Positions 22,982 through 30,092 of a stretch of 64,000 nucleotides of DNA are shown piece after piece. The position numbers and the translations under genes are program-made. Under the pieces are notes generated by a model. It ran no database searches. It was given only the letters and a program-made list of their open reading frames with translations, and had not been told where the DNA came from. The stretch covers positions 310,001 to 374,000 of the forward strand of contig CAZKQW010000001.1 in the NCBI GenBank assembly GCA_964555055.1, given 5' to 3'. This stretch comes from GCA-016699445 sp964555055 (GTDB taxonomy: Bacteria > UBA10199 > JACPAL01 > GCA-016699445). How positions within the stretch are numbered: position 1 is the first letter of the stretch; each line of letters opens with the position of its first letter.

Positions 22982-23382
22982 AGCGTATCCTGATCGATAC
23001 CTCCGCTTACTCCAATTATCTTAGAGGTCATGCTGGCATCCGAGACATCATCAAAACGGCGGATGCCATATACGTCAACTCCATTATCCTCGGGGAACTG
23101 TTAGCTGGTTTCGCTCATGGCAAGCAGGAAGAAAAAAACAGGGCCTATTTAGAAAAATTTTTGGCATCCGACAGGGTGCATGTGCTCAGCGTCACGGAAG
23201 TCACGGCGGAACGCTATGCAGCCATTTTCAAGTCCCTAAGAGAATCGGGGAAGCCGATACCTACCAACGATGTCTGGATTTCGGCCTCCGTCATGGAGCA
23301 CGGTCTTGAATTGATCACGTGCGATCGCGATTTTGCCGTCGTCAAACAAATCATCGCCCATATCCTTGACACGAACGACTGA
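22978..23382 (+). CDS. PIN-domain ribonuclease toxin (VapC-type)
   Basis: A 134-residue PIN protein with Asp7 (ILIDTSAY), Glu in LGELLAGF, Asp in IPTNDVWISA and Asp in TCDRDF; the set of acidic residues is complete. It differs in sequence and subgroup from the PIN toxin at 17225, so the two systems are not recent duplicates. ATG 22978 overlaps the antitoxin stop (ATGA). It is followed by the SDR gene after 34 bases. Confidence 0.9.
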   Translation: MKRILIDTSAYSNYLRGHAGIRDIIKTADAIYVNSIILGELLAGFAHGKQEEKNRAYLEKFLASDRVHVLSVTEVTAERYAAIFKSLRESGKPIPTNDVWISASVMEHGLELITCDRDFAVVKQIIAHILDTND

Positions 23383-23416
23383 TGGATTGATGGGGATCCT
23401 AACTAAGGAGACAGCC

Positions 23417-24256
23417 ATGTTCCAAAAAGACCTTTTGAAGAATAAGACCATCCTCATCACCGGCGGCGGGACGGGGTTGGGCAAATCGATGGCGCTGCGG
23501 TTCGCGGAACTCGGGGCCAATATCGTCATTACCAGCCGTAAAAAAGACGTCCTGGAGGCCGCCGCCCATGAGATCGAGAAAAAAGGGGCTAAGGTCTATG
23601 TGCAAATATCCGATATCCGCAAATATGACGAGATCGACGATGTGGTGGATAAGGCATGGCAGCATTTCGGCACCATCGACGTCCTCGTCAATAATGCCGC
23701 GGGCAATTTCATCACGCCCACCGAGCTTTTATCCCCGAACGCCTTTAATTCCGTCGTGGGCATCGTCTTGAACGGCACCTTTCACGCCACCCAAGCGGTC
23801 GGCCGGCGCTGGATCAACAACCAACGCGGGGGCCGCGTGCTCAATATGGTCACGACCTACGCTTGGACCGGGTCGGCTTACGTCGTCCCTTCCGCGTGCG
23901 CTAAAGCGGGTGTTCTCGCCATGACGCGGTCCCTCGCCGTAGAATGGGGTAAATATAAAATTCGGCTCAATGCCATCGCTCCTGGACCCTTCCCTACCCA
24001 ACAAGCCTGGGAGAATCTCGTTCCAGATGGATTCGAAGAAAAGTGGAAAAAGCGCATTCCCTTGGCTCGTTCTGGGCGCCACGAGGAGTTGGCTAATCTC
24101 GCGACCTATCTGGTCTCCGATTTCGCGGATTACATTAACGGTGAAGTCGTCACGATCGACGGAGGCGAATGGGTCTCGGGAGCGGGTGAAATGAACATGC
24201 TCACCGAGATGACGCCGGAAGATTGGATGAGGATGGCCGAAAGGTTTCAAAAGTAA
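23417..24256 (+). CDS. 2,4-dienoyl-CoA reductase-like SDR
   Basis: A 279-residue short-chain dehydrogenase. NADP-binding TGGGTGLGKSMA at 15-26, NNAAGNF at 92-98, and Tyr148/Lys163 in TTYAWTGSAYVVPSACAKAG, which matches the spacing and context of the Tyr/Lys pair in mitochondrial-type 2,4-dienoyl-CoA reductases rather than the classical YxxxK. WGKYKIRLNAIAPGP follows. It would reduce dienoyl-CoA intermediates from unsaturated fatty acids; a crotonase and an acyl-CoA ligase are elsewhere in the window. Start ATG 23417 has a perfect AAGGAG. Confidence 0.87.
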   Translation: MFQKDLLKNKTILITGGGTGLGKSMALRFAELGANIVITSRKKDVLEAAAHEIEKKGAKVYVQISDIRKYDEIDDVVDKAWQHFGTIDVLVNNAAGNFITPTELLSPNAFNSVVGIVLNGTFHATQAVGRRWINNQRGGRVLNMVTTYAWTGSAYVVPSACAKAGVLAMTRSLAVEWGKYKIRLNAIAPGPFPTQQAWENLVPDGFEEKWKKRIPLARSGRHEELANLATYLVSDFADYINGEVVTIDGGEWVSGAGEMNMLTEMTPEDWMRMAERFQK

Positions 24257-24257
24257 C

Positions 24258-25118
24258 TCAAAGACTACGCCTTAACTTCTTGGGTTTTCTTTGTTCCTTG
24301 ATGTTTTTAATCCTCTCGGATTGGCGCCGCTCTTCCTCTTTTTCTTCGACGATCCTCACTTGTTCTTCAACCACGGGAGATGGCCTAAAGCTGTCCATAA
24401 AACGTTGATGATTGAGTTCCTGTCGTTTTAAAGCGGCGGCATCGGGTTCGGGATGCTTCATGATGTGCTCGTTCCTGACTCTCGATATGTCCGGCTTCGG
24501 TTTGGGCTGGGCTAACTTTTCCAGATACTCTTCCTCGCCTTTTTCAATCACGATATCCTTCTCGGGGTTTAAAATCCTCTCAAGCTTCTTCTTCAGTATG
24601 ATCTTATCCTGACGAATCCTCTTGATCTTGAGGTGAGCCTCTAATTCTTCGGCGGCCCTCGCCTCAGCCCTGCCATTGATTAATTTCTCGACTCTTTCCC
24701 GATCTCTTTGACGTTCTAATTTCCCTAAAAAGTCATGAAGGGCCCGATCGATGGAATCCCTATTCCGTGTTTGATTCGTCAAATCGACTTCGGAAAAATC
24801 GTTAAAAGCCACGGGCGCCTGATCCAGTGCGCTTTTTTCATCGTCGGGAGGCGCGAAGCTTTCGAAATCTGCTTCCATTTCATCTTTAAGCAAACGATGA
24901 AAATCTTGGGCGAGAGTCGCCATTTTGTGCGCGGAAGTGACGTATTGGTTCATGTTCTGCACGATGGGAGACGTGGCTGCGGACCAAGCTTTTCCCAAAT
25001 CTATCACATCCTTCGCCGCGCGGGGACGTGGCTCGGGAACCGAAGAAAGCTTATTCGGATCTCTCGAAAGGTCGACTTTTTCGCTGAGATGTTCCCCTGA
25101 AATATGGCGGATCGCCAT
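24258..25118 (-). CDS. Hypothetical coiled-coil protein downstream of the mini-flagellin
   Basis: A 286-residue soluble protein without a recognised family. The N-terminal third is mixed polar. From about residue 110 to the end it is dominated by Lys/Arg/Glu-rich helices (LERQRDRERVEKLINGR, IILKKKLERIL), a probable long coiled coil, and it ends in a very basic tail. GGGAGG lies five bases before ATG 25118; the upstream ATG at 25142 has no such site. It starts 27 bases after the mini-flagellin stop on the same strand, so both are probably one transcript. A structural or secretion-related role is possible but unproven. Confidence 0.65.
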   Translation of the reverse strand: MAIRHISGEHLSEKVDLSRDPNKLSSVPEPRPRAAKDVIDLGKAWSAATSPIVQNMNQYVTSAHKMATLAQDFHRLLKDEMEADFESFAPPDDEKSALDQAPVAFNDFSEVDLTNQTRNRDSIDRALHDFLGKLERQRDRERVEKLINGRAEARAAEELEAHLKIKRIRQDKIILKKKLERILNPEKDIVIEKGEEEYLEKLAQPKPKPDISRVRNEHIMKHPEPDAAALKRQELNHQRFMDSFRPSPVVEEQVRIVEEKEEERRQSERIKNIKEQRKPKKLRRSL

Positions 25119-25145
25119 AAAGGCCTCCCGACTCCCCGGCACCTC

Positions 25146-25835
25146 TTAAGGAAGGAATCCTAGGGCAGAAGAGGCGGAAACATGCTGGGCTCTTTGTAGC
25201 ACTTGAATGGATAAGCCCAAGCGGATCTGGTTTTGGACTTGCTGTGAAACAACTTGAGCGATGTCCGCGTCCTCAATACGGGAACGGGCGCTTTCGATCT
25301 GCACGAGCTGCGATTGATCGGCTTGTTCACGCAAATCCAGGGTGTTGCTCTCGCTTCCGATTTGTGAAAGCCGGCTTGCGACATCCGTGATCGCTCCATC
25401 CAGAGTGGTTAATGAGGCGTTAGCGCTGGTAGAGTCGGAGAGATCAATGTCGCGGACTCCCAAATCGTTCAATTGATTCGTCAATCCTTCCCTCTCTTGG
25501 GGCGAGAGGTTGTCGTCCGCACCGCGTACTGCAAGTTCCCGAGCCTTTTGGAGGCTTTCTAAATTTTGACTAAGAGAACCCTGTTCGATCCCTAATTCAC
25601 TGCTCCGGAAACTCGTGTATTGGCTCACCGCTTCGATGCCACGGGAGACCGTTTCTAAGCTTACCGCCTTAAAGGCTCCGACGATATCATCGGAAGGTTT
25701 ATTGATTCGCTTACCGGTCGAGAGTTTTTCGAAAGATTGGTCCAATTTCTTCTGCGATTTTTGGGTGTTGTGGAGGGACTGCTGCACGCTCGTGCCGATA
25801 CTGCTGATTCCATTGACGTTCATATTTGAGCTCAT
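25146..25835 (-). CDS. Mini-flagellin (conserved D0/D1 ends only)
   Basis: A 229-residue flagellin-like protein. The N-terminal helix carries SLHNTQKSQKKLDQSFEKLSTGKRI (residues 20-44) followed by NKPSDD, and the C-terminal part has TLDGAITDVASRLSQIGS, ARSRIEDADIA and a final helix with QVLQRAQHVSASSALGFLP. The central exposed D2/D3 domains are absent, so the two coiled-coil ends nearly abut. FliC-type flagellins end in a similar way, which argues against a hook-associated FlgL. ATG 25835 has GGGAGGA eight bases ahead. A sigma-28-type promoter lies just upstream. No other flagellar genes are nearby, so it is an isolated or accessory filament subunit. Confidence 0.85.
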   Translation of the reverse strand: MSSNMNVNGISSIGTSVQQSLHNTQKSQKKLDQSFEKLSTGKRINKPSDDIVGAFKAVSLETVSRGIEAVSQYTSFRSSELGIEQGSLSQNLESLQKARELAVRGADDNLSPQEREGLTNQLNDLGVRDIDLSDSTSANASLTTLDGAITDVASRLSQIGSESNTLDLREQADQSQLVQIESARSRIEDADIAQVVSQQVQNQIRLGLSIQVLQRAQHVSASSALGFLP

Positions 25836-25855
25836 AAAATCATCCTCCCTTTTCT

Positions 25856-25882
25856 TTAACGGCATCCTCCTTAAAATCTTGA
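25856..25882 (-). promoter_or_regulatory. Sigma-28 (FliA)-type promoter of the mini-flagellin
   Basis: Reading on the minus strand: TCAAGATT, exactly 11 bases, then GCCGTTAA. The FliA consensus is TAAAGTTT-N11-GCCGATAA; the -10 element matches 7 of 8 and the -35 element 6 of 8. The transcript would start near 25850, right in front of the GGGAGG ribosome site at 25844-25849. Confidence 0.65.
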
Positions 25883-25968
25883 GTTTTTTGAAACTTCAAG
25901 TTGCGCTCCGCGTCATTTTACTATTTAGGAGGGGTACCGCGAATAAACTGAGCTATGGAGGATTCGTT

Positions 25969-26898
25969 ATGAAACGAAACAAAATCGCATTAATAGGAGC
26001 CGGGCAAATTGGGGGCGTTCTCGCCCAACTCGCCGCCCAACGGGAACTCGGGGACGTCGTCCTCTTCGATATTATGGAGGGAGTCCCTCAAGGAAAAGCC
26101 TTGGACATCCAAGAAAGCGCGCCCGTCGACCTTTTCGATGCCCGTTTGATGGGCACCAATAAGTACGAAGACCTCCAAGGGTCGGATGTCGTCATCGTGA
26201 CCGCGGGTCTGCCGCGCAAACCCGGCATGAGCCGCGACGACCTCTTGGCCAAGAACGTGGACATCATGAAGGACGTCGCTTCCAACGTGAAGAAATACTG
26301 CGCCGGAGCTTTCGTCATTGTCATTTCGAACCCCCTCGACGCGATGGTGTACACCATGCAGAAAATCACTGAGTTCCCCACCAGCCATGTCGTGGGAATG
26401 GCGGGCGTTTTGGATTCCGCCCGTTTCCGGACTTTCGTCGCCTTAGAACTCAACGTCTCCGTCGAGGACGTCACCGCGATCGTCTTGGGAGGCCACGGGG
26501 ACGACATGGTGCCCCTACCCCGATTCTGCAGTGTGGGCGGCGTTCCTCTCACGGATTTGCTGTCCGCCGATAAGATCGAAGCCATCATCAACCGGACGCG
26601 CGTCGCCGGCGGCGAGATCGTCAATCTCTTAAAGACGGGAAGCGCTTTCTTCTCTCCCGCGGCCTCTGCCATCGCGATGGCGGAATCCTTCCTGAGAGAC
26701 AAGAAGCGCATTCTGCCGTGCGCCGCCTACTTGAACGGCGAATACGGAGTCTCCGGCTATTACATGGGCGTGCCCGTCGTGATTGGCAAGAACGGGATCG
26801 AAAAAGTCCTGGAACTCAAACTCGACGGCTCGGAGAAGAAACTGTTTGACGAAAGTTTGAGTCACGTGAAAAAACTCGTGGCCGAAATCAAACTCTAA
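25969..26898 (+). CDS. mdh: Malate dehydrogenase (LDH-like type)
   Basis: NAD-dependent oxidation of malate to oxaloacetate. 309 residues, typical of the lactate-dehydrogenase-like MDH group. NAD loop ALIGAGQIGG; Asp in VVLFDI fixes NAD; substrate-binding arginines in PRKPGMSRDDLL; VISNPLDAM; catalytic GGHGDDMVP. ATG 25969 follows GGAGG after seven bases; the frame is open far upstream but is non-coding there. It heads the mdh-sdhCAB transcription unit, with sdhC only five bases downstream. Confidence 0.95.
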   Translation: MKRNKIALIGAGQIGGVLAQLAAQRELGDVVLFDIMEGVPQGKALDIQESAPVDLFDARLMGTNKYEDLQGSDVVIVTAGLPRKPGMSRDDLLAKNVDIMKDVASNVKKYCAGAFVIVISNPLDAMVYTMQKITEFPTSHVVGMAGVLDSARFRTFVALELNVSVEDVTAIVLGGHGDDMVPLPRFCSVGGVPLTDLLSADKIEAIINRTRVAGGEIVNLLKTGSAFFSPAASAIAMAESFLRDKKRILPCAAYLNGEYGVSGYYMGVPVVIGKNGIEKVLELKLDGSEKKLFDESLSHVKKLVAEIKL

Positions 26899-26903
26899 AA
26901 ACT

Positions 26904-27536
26904 ATGTCAGAAAATTCCAACTCCACGTTTCTCCTGAAACGTTTGATGTCCATCACGGGCCTGTTGCCCGTGGGGGGCTTCCTCCTCCAACACCTCTTCG
27001 GAAATTCTTTCATCTTCACTTCCGCTGAAACCTGGAACGAACACGCGGAGTATCTCACATCGCTTCCGATGGTGCTCTTGATAGAATTGGGCGCCATCTA
27101 CCTACCAATTTTCCTCCACGCCGGTTTAGGCGTGGCCATCATCTATAAGAGCCAGAACAATTTCACGAGTTACAGCCTCTTCCGGAATTGGATGTTTTTT
27201 TTCCAGCGCCTGACCGGCGTCGTCGCCTTGGCCTTCATCGCGACCCATAGCTATACGACGCGCATCACGAGCTACGTGCAAGGCTGGGAAATGACGGCGG
27301 CTCACATGACCCATGTGCTCCAAGACCCGGCTTGGTTTTGGTTCTACATCGTCGGCGTCGTGAGCGTATGCTTTCACTTCGCGAACGGCATATGGAGCTT
27401 CCTCATCACCTGGGGCATCACCATCGGCCGCAAAGCCCAACAGATCTCGTCCGCGTTGACGATGGGATTGTTCGTCCTTTTATCCCTGTGGGCCGTCGCG
27501 ATCCTCATTAAATTTTCGTCGTTACCTCTTTCATAG
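26904..27536 (+). CDS. sdhC: Succinate dehydrogenase cytochrome b558 subunit
   Basis: Membrane anchor of complex II; 210 residues, five predicted spans in one polypeptide, as in the Bacillus/Wolinella diheme type, which needs no SdhD. Candidate heme-ligand histidines sit in LLQHLFGN, LHAGLG, ATHSYTT and CFHFANG. It takes electrons from SdhB to the quinone pool. It is located between mdh and sdhA with minimal spacing. Confidence 0.92.
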   Translation: MSENSNSTFLLKRLMSITGLLPVGGFLLQHLFGNSFIFTSAETWNEHAEYLTSLPMVLLIELGAIYLPIFLHAGLGVAIIYKSQNNFTSYSLFRNWMFFFQRLTGVVALAFIATHSYTTRITSYVQGWEMTAAHMTHVLQDPAWFWFYIVGVVSVCFHFANGIWSFLITWGITIGRKAQQISSALTMGLFVLLSLWAVAILIKFSSLPLS

Positions 27537-27543
27537 GACACTT

Positions 27544-29292
27544 ATGGCAGCTCCAAAAATTATCGTTGTGGGTGGTGGTCTGGCGGGCTTGATGACGGTC
27601 ATCAAGGCCTGCGAATCGGGGGCCGCCGTCGATCTCTTCTCCGTGGTCCCGGTCAGGCGTTCCCATTCCGTCTGCGCCCAAGGCGGCATCAACGCCGCCG
27701 TCAACACTAAGGGCGAAGGCGACTCCACCTACCAACATTTCGACGACACGATCTACGGCGGCGACTTCCTCGCCAACCAGACTCCCGTGAAGAACATGTG
27801 CGAAGCGGCACCGGGCATCATCTTCCTCCTCGACCGCATGGGCGTCATGTTCAACCGCACGCCCGAAGGCCTGATCGACTTCCGCCGCTTCGGCGGCACC
27901 CTCTTCCACCGCACGGCCTTCGCCGGGGCGACGACGGGCCAACAACTCCTGTACGCCTTGGACGAGCAAGTGCGCCGCTTCGAGTCCGAAGGGAAAGTGA
28001 AGAAATACGAGTCTTGGGAATGCATTTCCATGGTCCAAGACAACCAACTCAATTGCCGCGGCATCGTCGCCATGAACATGAATACGCTGGAGACCGTCGC
28101 CTTCAAAGGTGACGCCGTCGTGCTCGCCACCGGAGGCCCTGGCCTTATCTACGGGCGCAGCACCAATTCCGCGATTTGCACCGGAAGCGCCGTGAGCGCC
28201 GCCTACCAGCAAGGAGCCCACTACGCGAACGGAGAATTCATCCAAGTGCACCCGACGGCGATCCCGGGCGAGGACAAGCATCGCTTGATCTCTGAATCCG
28301 TCCGTGGCGAAGGCGGACGCGTCTGGGTCTATAAAGACGGCAAGCCCTGGTACTTCCTGGAGGATTGGTACCCTAAGTACGGAAACCTTGTCCCTCGTGA
28401 CGTCGCCACGCGCGCCATCTTCAAGATCGTCTACGAACATAAGCTGGGCATCGACGGGAAAGCCCAAGTCTACCTCGATGTTTCCCATATCGATCCGAAA
28501 CGCCTCCAAGAGAAATTGGGCGGCGTCCTGGAAATTTACGAGAAATTCGTCGGCCAAGACCCGAAGAAGGTCCCGATGCGCGTCTTCCCGGCCGTCCACT
28601 ATTCTATGGGCGGGCTTTGGGTGGACTTCAACCAGATGACGAACATCCCCGGACTCTTCGCCGCGGGAGAATGCGAATACCAATACCACGGAGCCAACCG
28701 GTTGGGCGCCAATTCCCTCGTTTCCTGCATCTACGGAGGCATGGTCGCCGGGAAGACGGCGGTCAAATACGCGAAGGACCAGACGGGAACGAACTCTAAT
28801 GACGAAGCTGTCTTCTCCGAAGCCTTAAGACGCGAGGAGGATTTGACGAAGAAGCTCTTGGCGTCTTCCGGCAAGACCAACCCTCACCACATCCATGAGG
28901 AATTAGGCGACGTGATGACCGAAAACGTCACCGTCATCCGTTATAACGACAAGCTGAAGAAAACCGACGAGAAGCTCCAAGAACTGATCGAGAAGTATAA
29001 GGACATCGTCCTGCCCGACACGACCGACTGGGCCAACCACGAGATCCTCTTCGCGCGCCAGCTGAAGAACATGCTGGAATTGGCCCGCGTCATCACCTTG
29101 GGCGCGTGGCGTCGGAATGAAAGCCGTGGCGCGCACTACAAGCCGGATTTCCAGGACCGCGACGACGCCAATTGGCAGAAGACGACCAAGGCGAAGTTCA
29201 CGGGCCACGGGAACGAACCCGAATTTAGCTACGAGGAGATCGACCTGCAGTACATTAAGCCTCGACCGCGCCGTTACGATATGAAATCATAA
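27544..29292 (+). CDS. sdhA: Succinate dehydrogenase flavoprotein subunit
   Basis: FAD subunit that oxidises succinate. 582 residues. N-terminal IIVVGGGLAGL; His41 in RRSHSVCAQGGINAA is the covalent FAD ligand; substrate site HPTAIPG and a later RGEGGRVW (catalytic arginine); VHYSMGG and ANRLGANSL. The size and the absence of a longer C-terminal extension fit the B-type complex II that goes with the single diheme SdhC. Long antisense frames over this gene are GC-driven shadows. It lies eight bases after sdhC. Confidence 0.95.
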   Translation: MAAPKIIVVGGGLAGLMTVIKACESGAAVDLFSVVPVRRSHSVCAQGGINAAVNTKGEGDSTYQHFDDTIYGGDFLANQTPVKNMCEAAPGIIFLLDRMGVMFNRTPEGLIDFRRFGGTLFHRTAFAGATTGQQLLYALDEQVRRFESEGKVKKYESWECISMVQDNQLNCRGIVAMNMNTLETVAFKGDAVVLATGGPGLIYGRSTNSAICTGSAVSAAYQQGAHYANGEFIQVHPTAIPGEDKHRLISESVRGEGGRVWVYKDGKPWYFLEDWYPKYGNLVPRDVATRAIFKIVYEHKLGIDGKAQVYLDVSHIDPKRLQEKLGGVLEIYEKFVGQDPKKVPMRVFPAVHYSMGGLWVDFNQMTNIPGLFAAGECEYQYHGANRLGANSLVSCIYGGMVAGKTAVKYAKDQTGTNSNDEAVFSEALRREEDLTKKLLASSGKTNPHHIHEELGDVMTENVTVIRYNDKLKKTDEKLQELIEKYKDIVLPDTTDWANHEILFARQLKNMLELARVITLGAWRRNESRGAHYKPDFQDRDDANWQKTTKAKFTGHGNEPEFSYEEIDLQYIKPRPRRYDMKS

Positions 29293-29319
29293 GCACCGTC
29301 GGTTTATTAGGGATCACTT

Positions 29320-30066
29320 ATGTCGAAAACCATCTTATTAAAGATCAAGAGACGCGCCGCCCCGGAAAAGGACGCCTATTGGGAAGAGTTCGAAGTCCCG
29401 TACCGCCCCGCCATGAACATCATCTCCTGCTTGATGGAGATCGAGAAGAATCCCGTCACCGCCAAGGGCAAGACGACGAGCCCCGTCGTCTGGGAGGCCT
29501 CCTGCCTGGAGGAAGTGTGCGGGGCCTGCACGATGGTGATCAACGGACGGGTGTGTCAAGCGTGCTCGACCTTGGTGGACAACCTCCCCCAACCGATCAC
29601 CGTGGAACCCATGACGAAGTTCCCCAACATCCGCGACCTTAAGGTGAACCGGCAGTTCATGTTCGACAGCTTGAAGAAGGTAAAGGCCTGGGTCCCCATC
29701 GACGGCACCCATAACTTAGGCCCCGGCCCCCGCATGAGTCCCGCGGACCAACAAGTGGCCTACGAGCTCTCCCGCTGCATGACGTGCGGCTGCTGCCTGG
29801 AGGCTTGCCCGCAAGTGAACGACCGTTCGGACTTCATGGGCGCCGCCATCATTTCCCAAGTACGACTGTTCAATATGCACGAGACCGGCAAGATGTACGC
29901 CCACGAGCGCCTCGACGCCATCACCGGCAAGGGCGGCATCGGCGACTGCGGCAACGCCCAAATGTGCGTGGAAGTCTGCCCCAAGGACATCCCCCTCACC
30001 ATCTCCATCGCCGAGGTGGAACGGCAGTCCACGAAGCACATGTTCAAGAAGCTTTTGGGGAGCTAA
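29320..30066 (+). CDS. sdhB: Succinate dehydrogenase iron-sulfur subunit
   Basis: Carries three Fe-S clusters between SdhA and the cytochrome. 248 residues. [2Fe-2S] ligands in CLEEVCGACTMVINGRVCQ; [4Fe-4S] CMTCGCCLEACPQ; and the remaining cysteines in CGNAQMCVEVCPKDIP. It is the last gene of the mdh-sdhCAB unit, 27 bases from its neighbour's start and facing the convergent minus-strand gene that ends at 30093. Confidence 0.95.
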   Translation: MSKTILLKIKRRAAPEKDAYWEEFEVPYRPAMNIISCLMEIEKNPVTAKGKTTSPVVWEASCLEEVCGACTMVINGRVCQACSTLVDNLPQPITVEPMTKFPNIRDLKVNRQFMFDSLKKVKAWVPIDGTHNLGPGPRMSPADQQVAYELSRCMTCGCCLEACPQVNDRSDFMGAAIISQVRLFNMHETGKMYAHERLDAITGKGGIGDCGNAQMCVEVCPKDIPLTISIAEVERQSTKHMFKKLLGS

Positions 30067-30092
30067 TCACTTAAAGTTTAGACGCTTTACAC

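Noticed and set aside
27508..28689. 393-residue minus-strand ORF over sdhA
   Set aside because: It is a complementary-frame shadow of a GC-rich, well-conserved gene; its protein is low-complexity with no domain.
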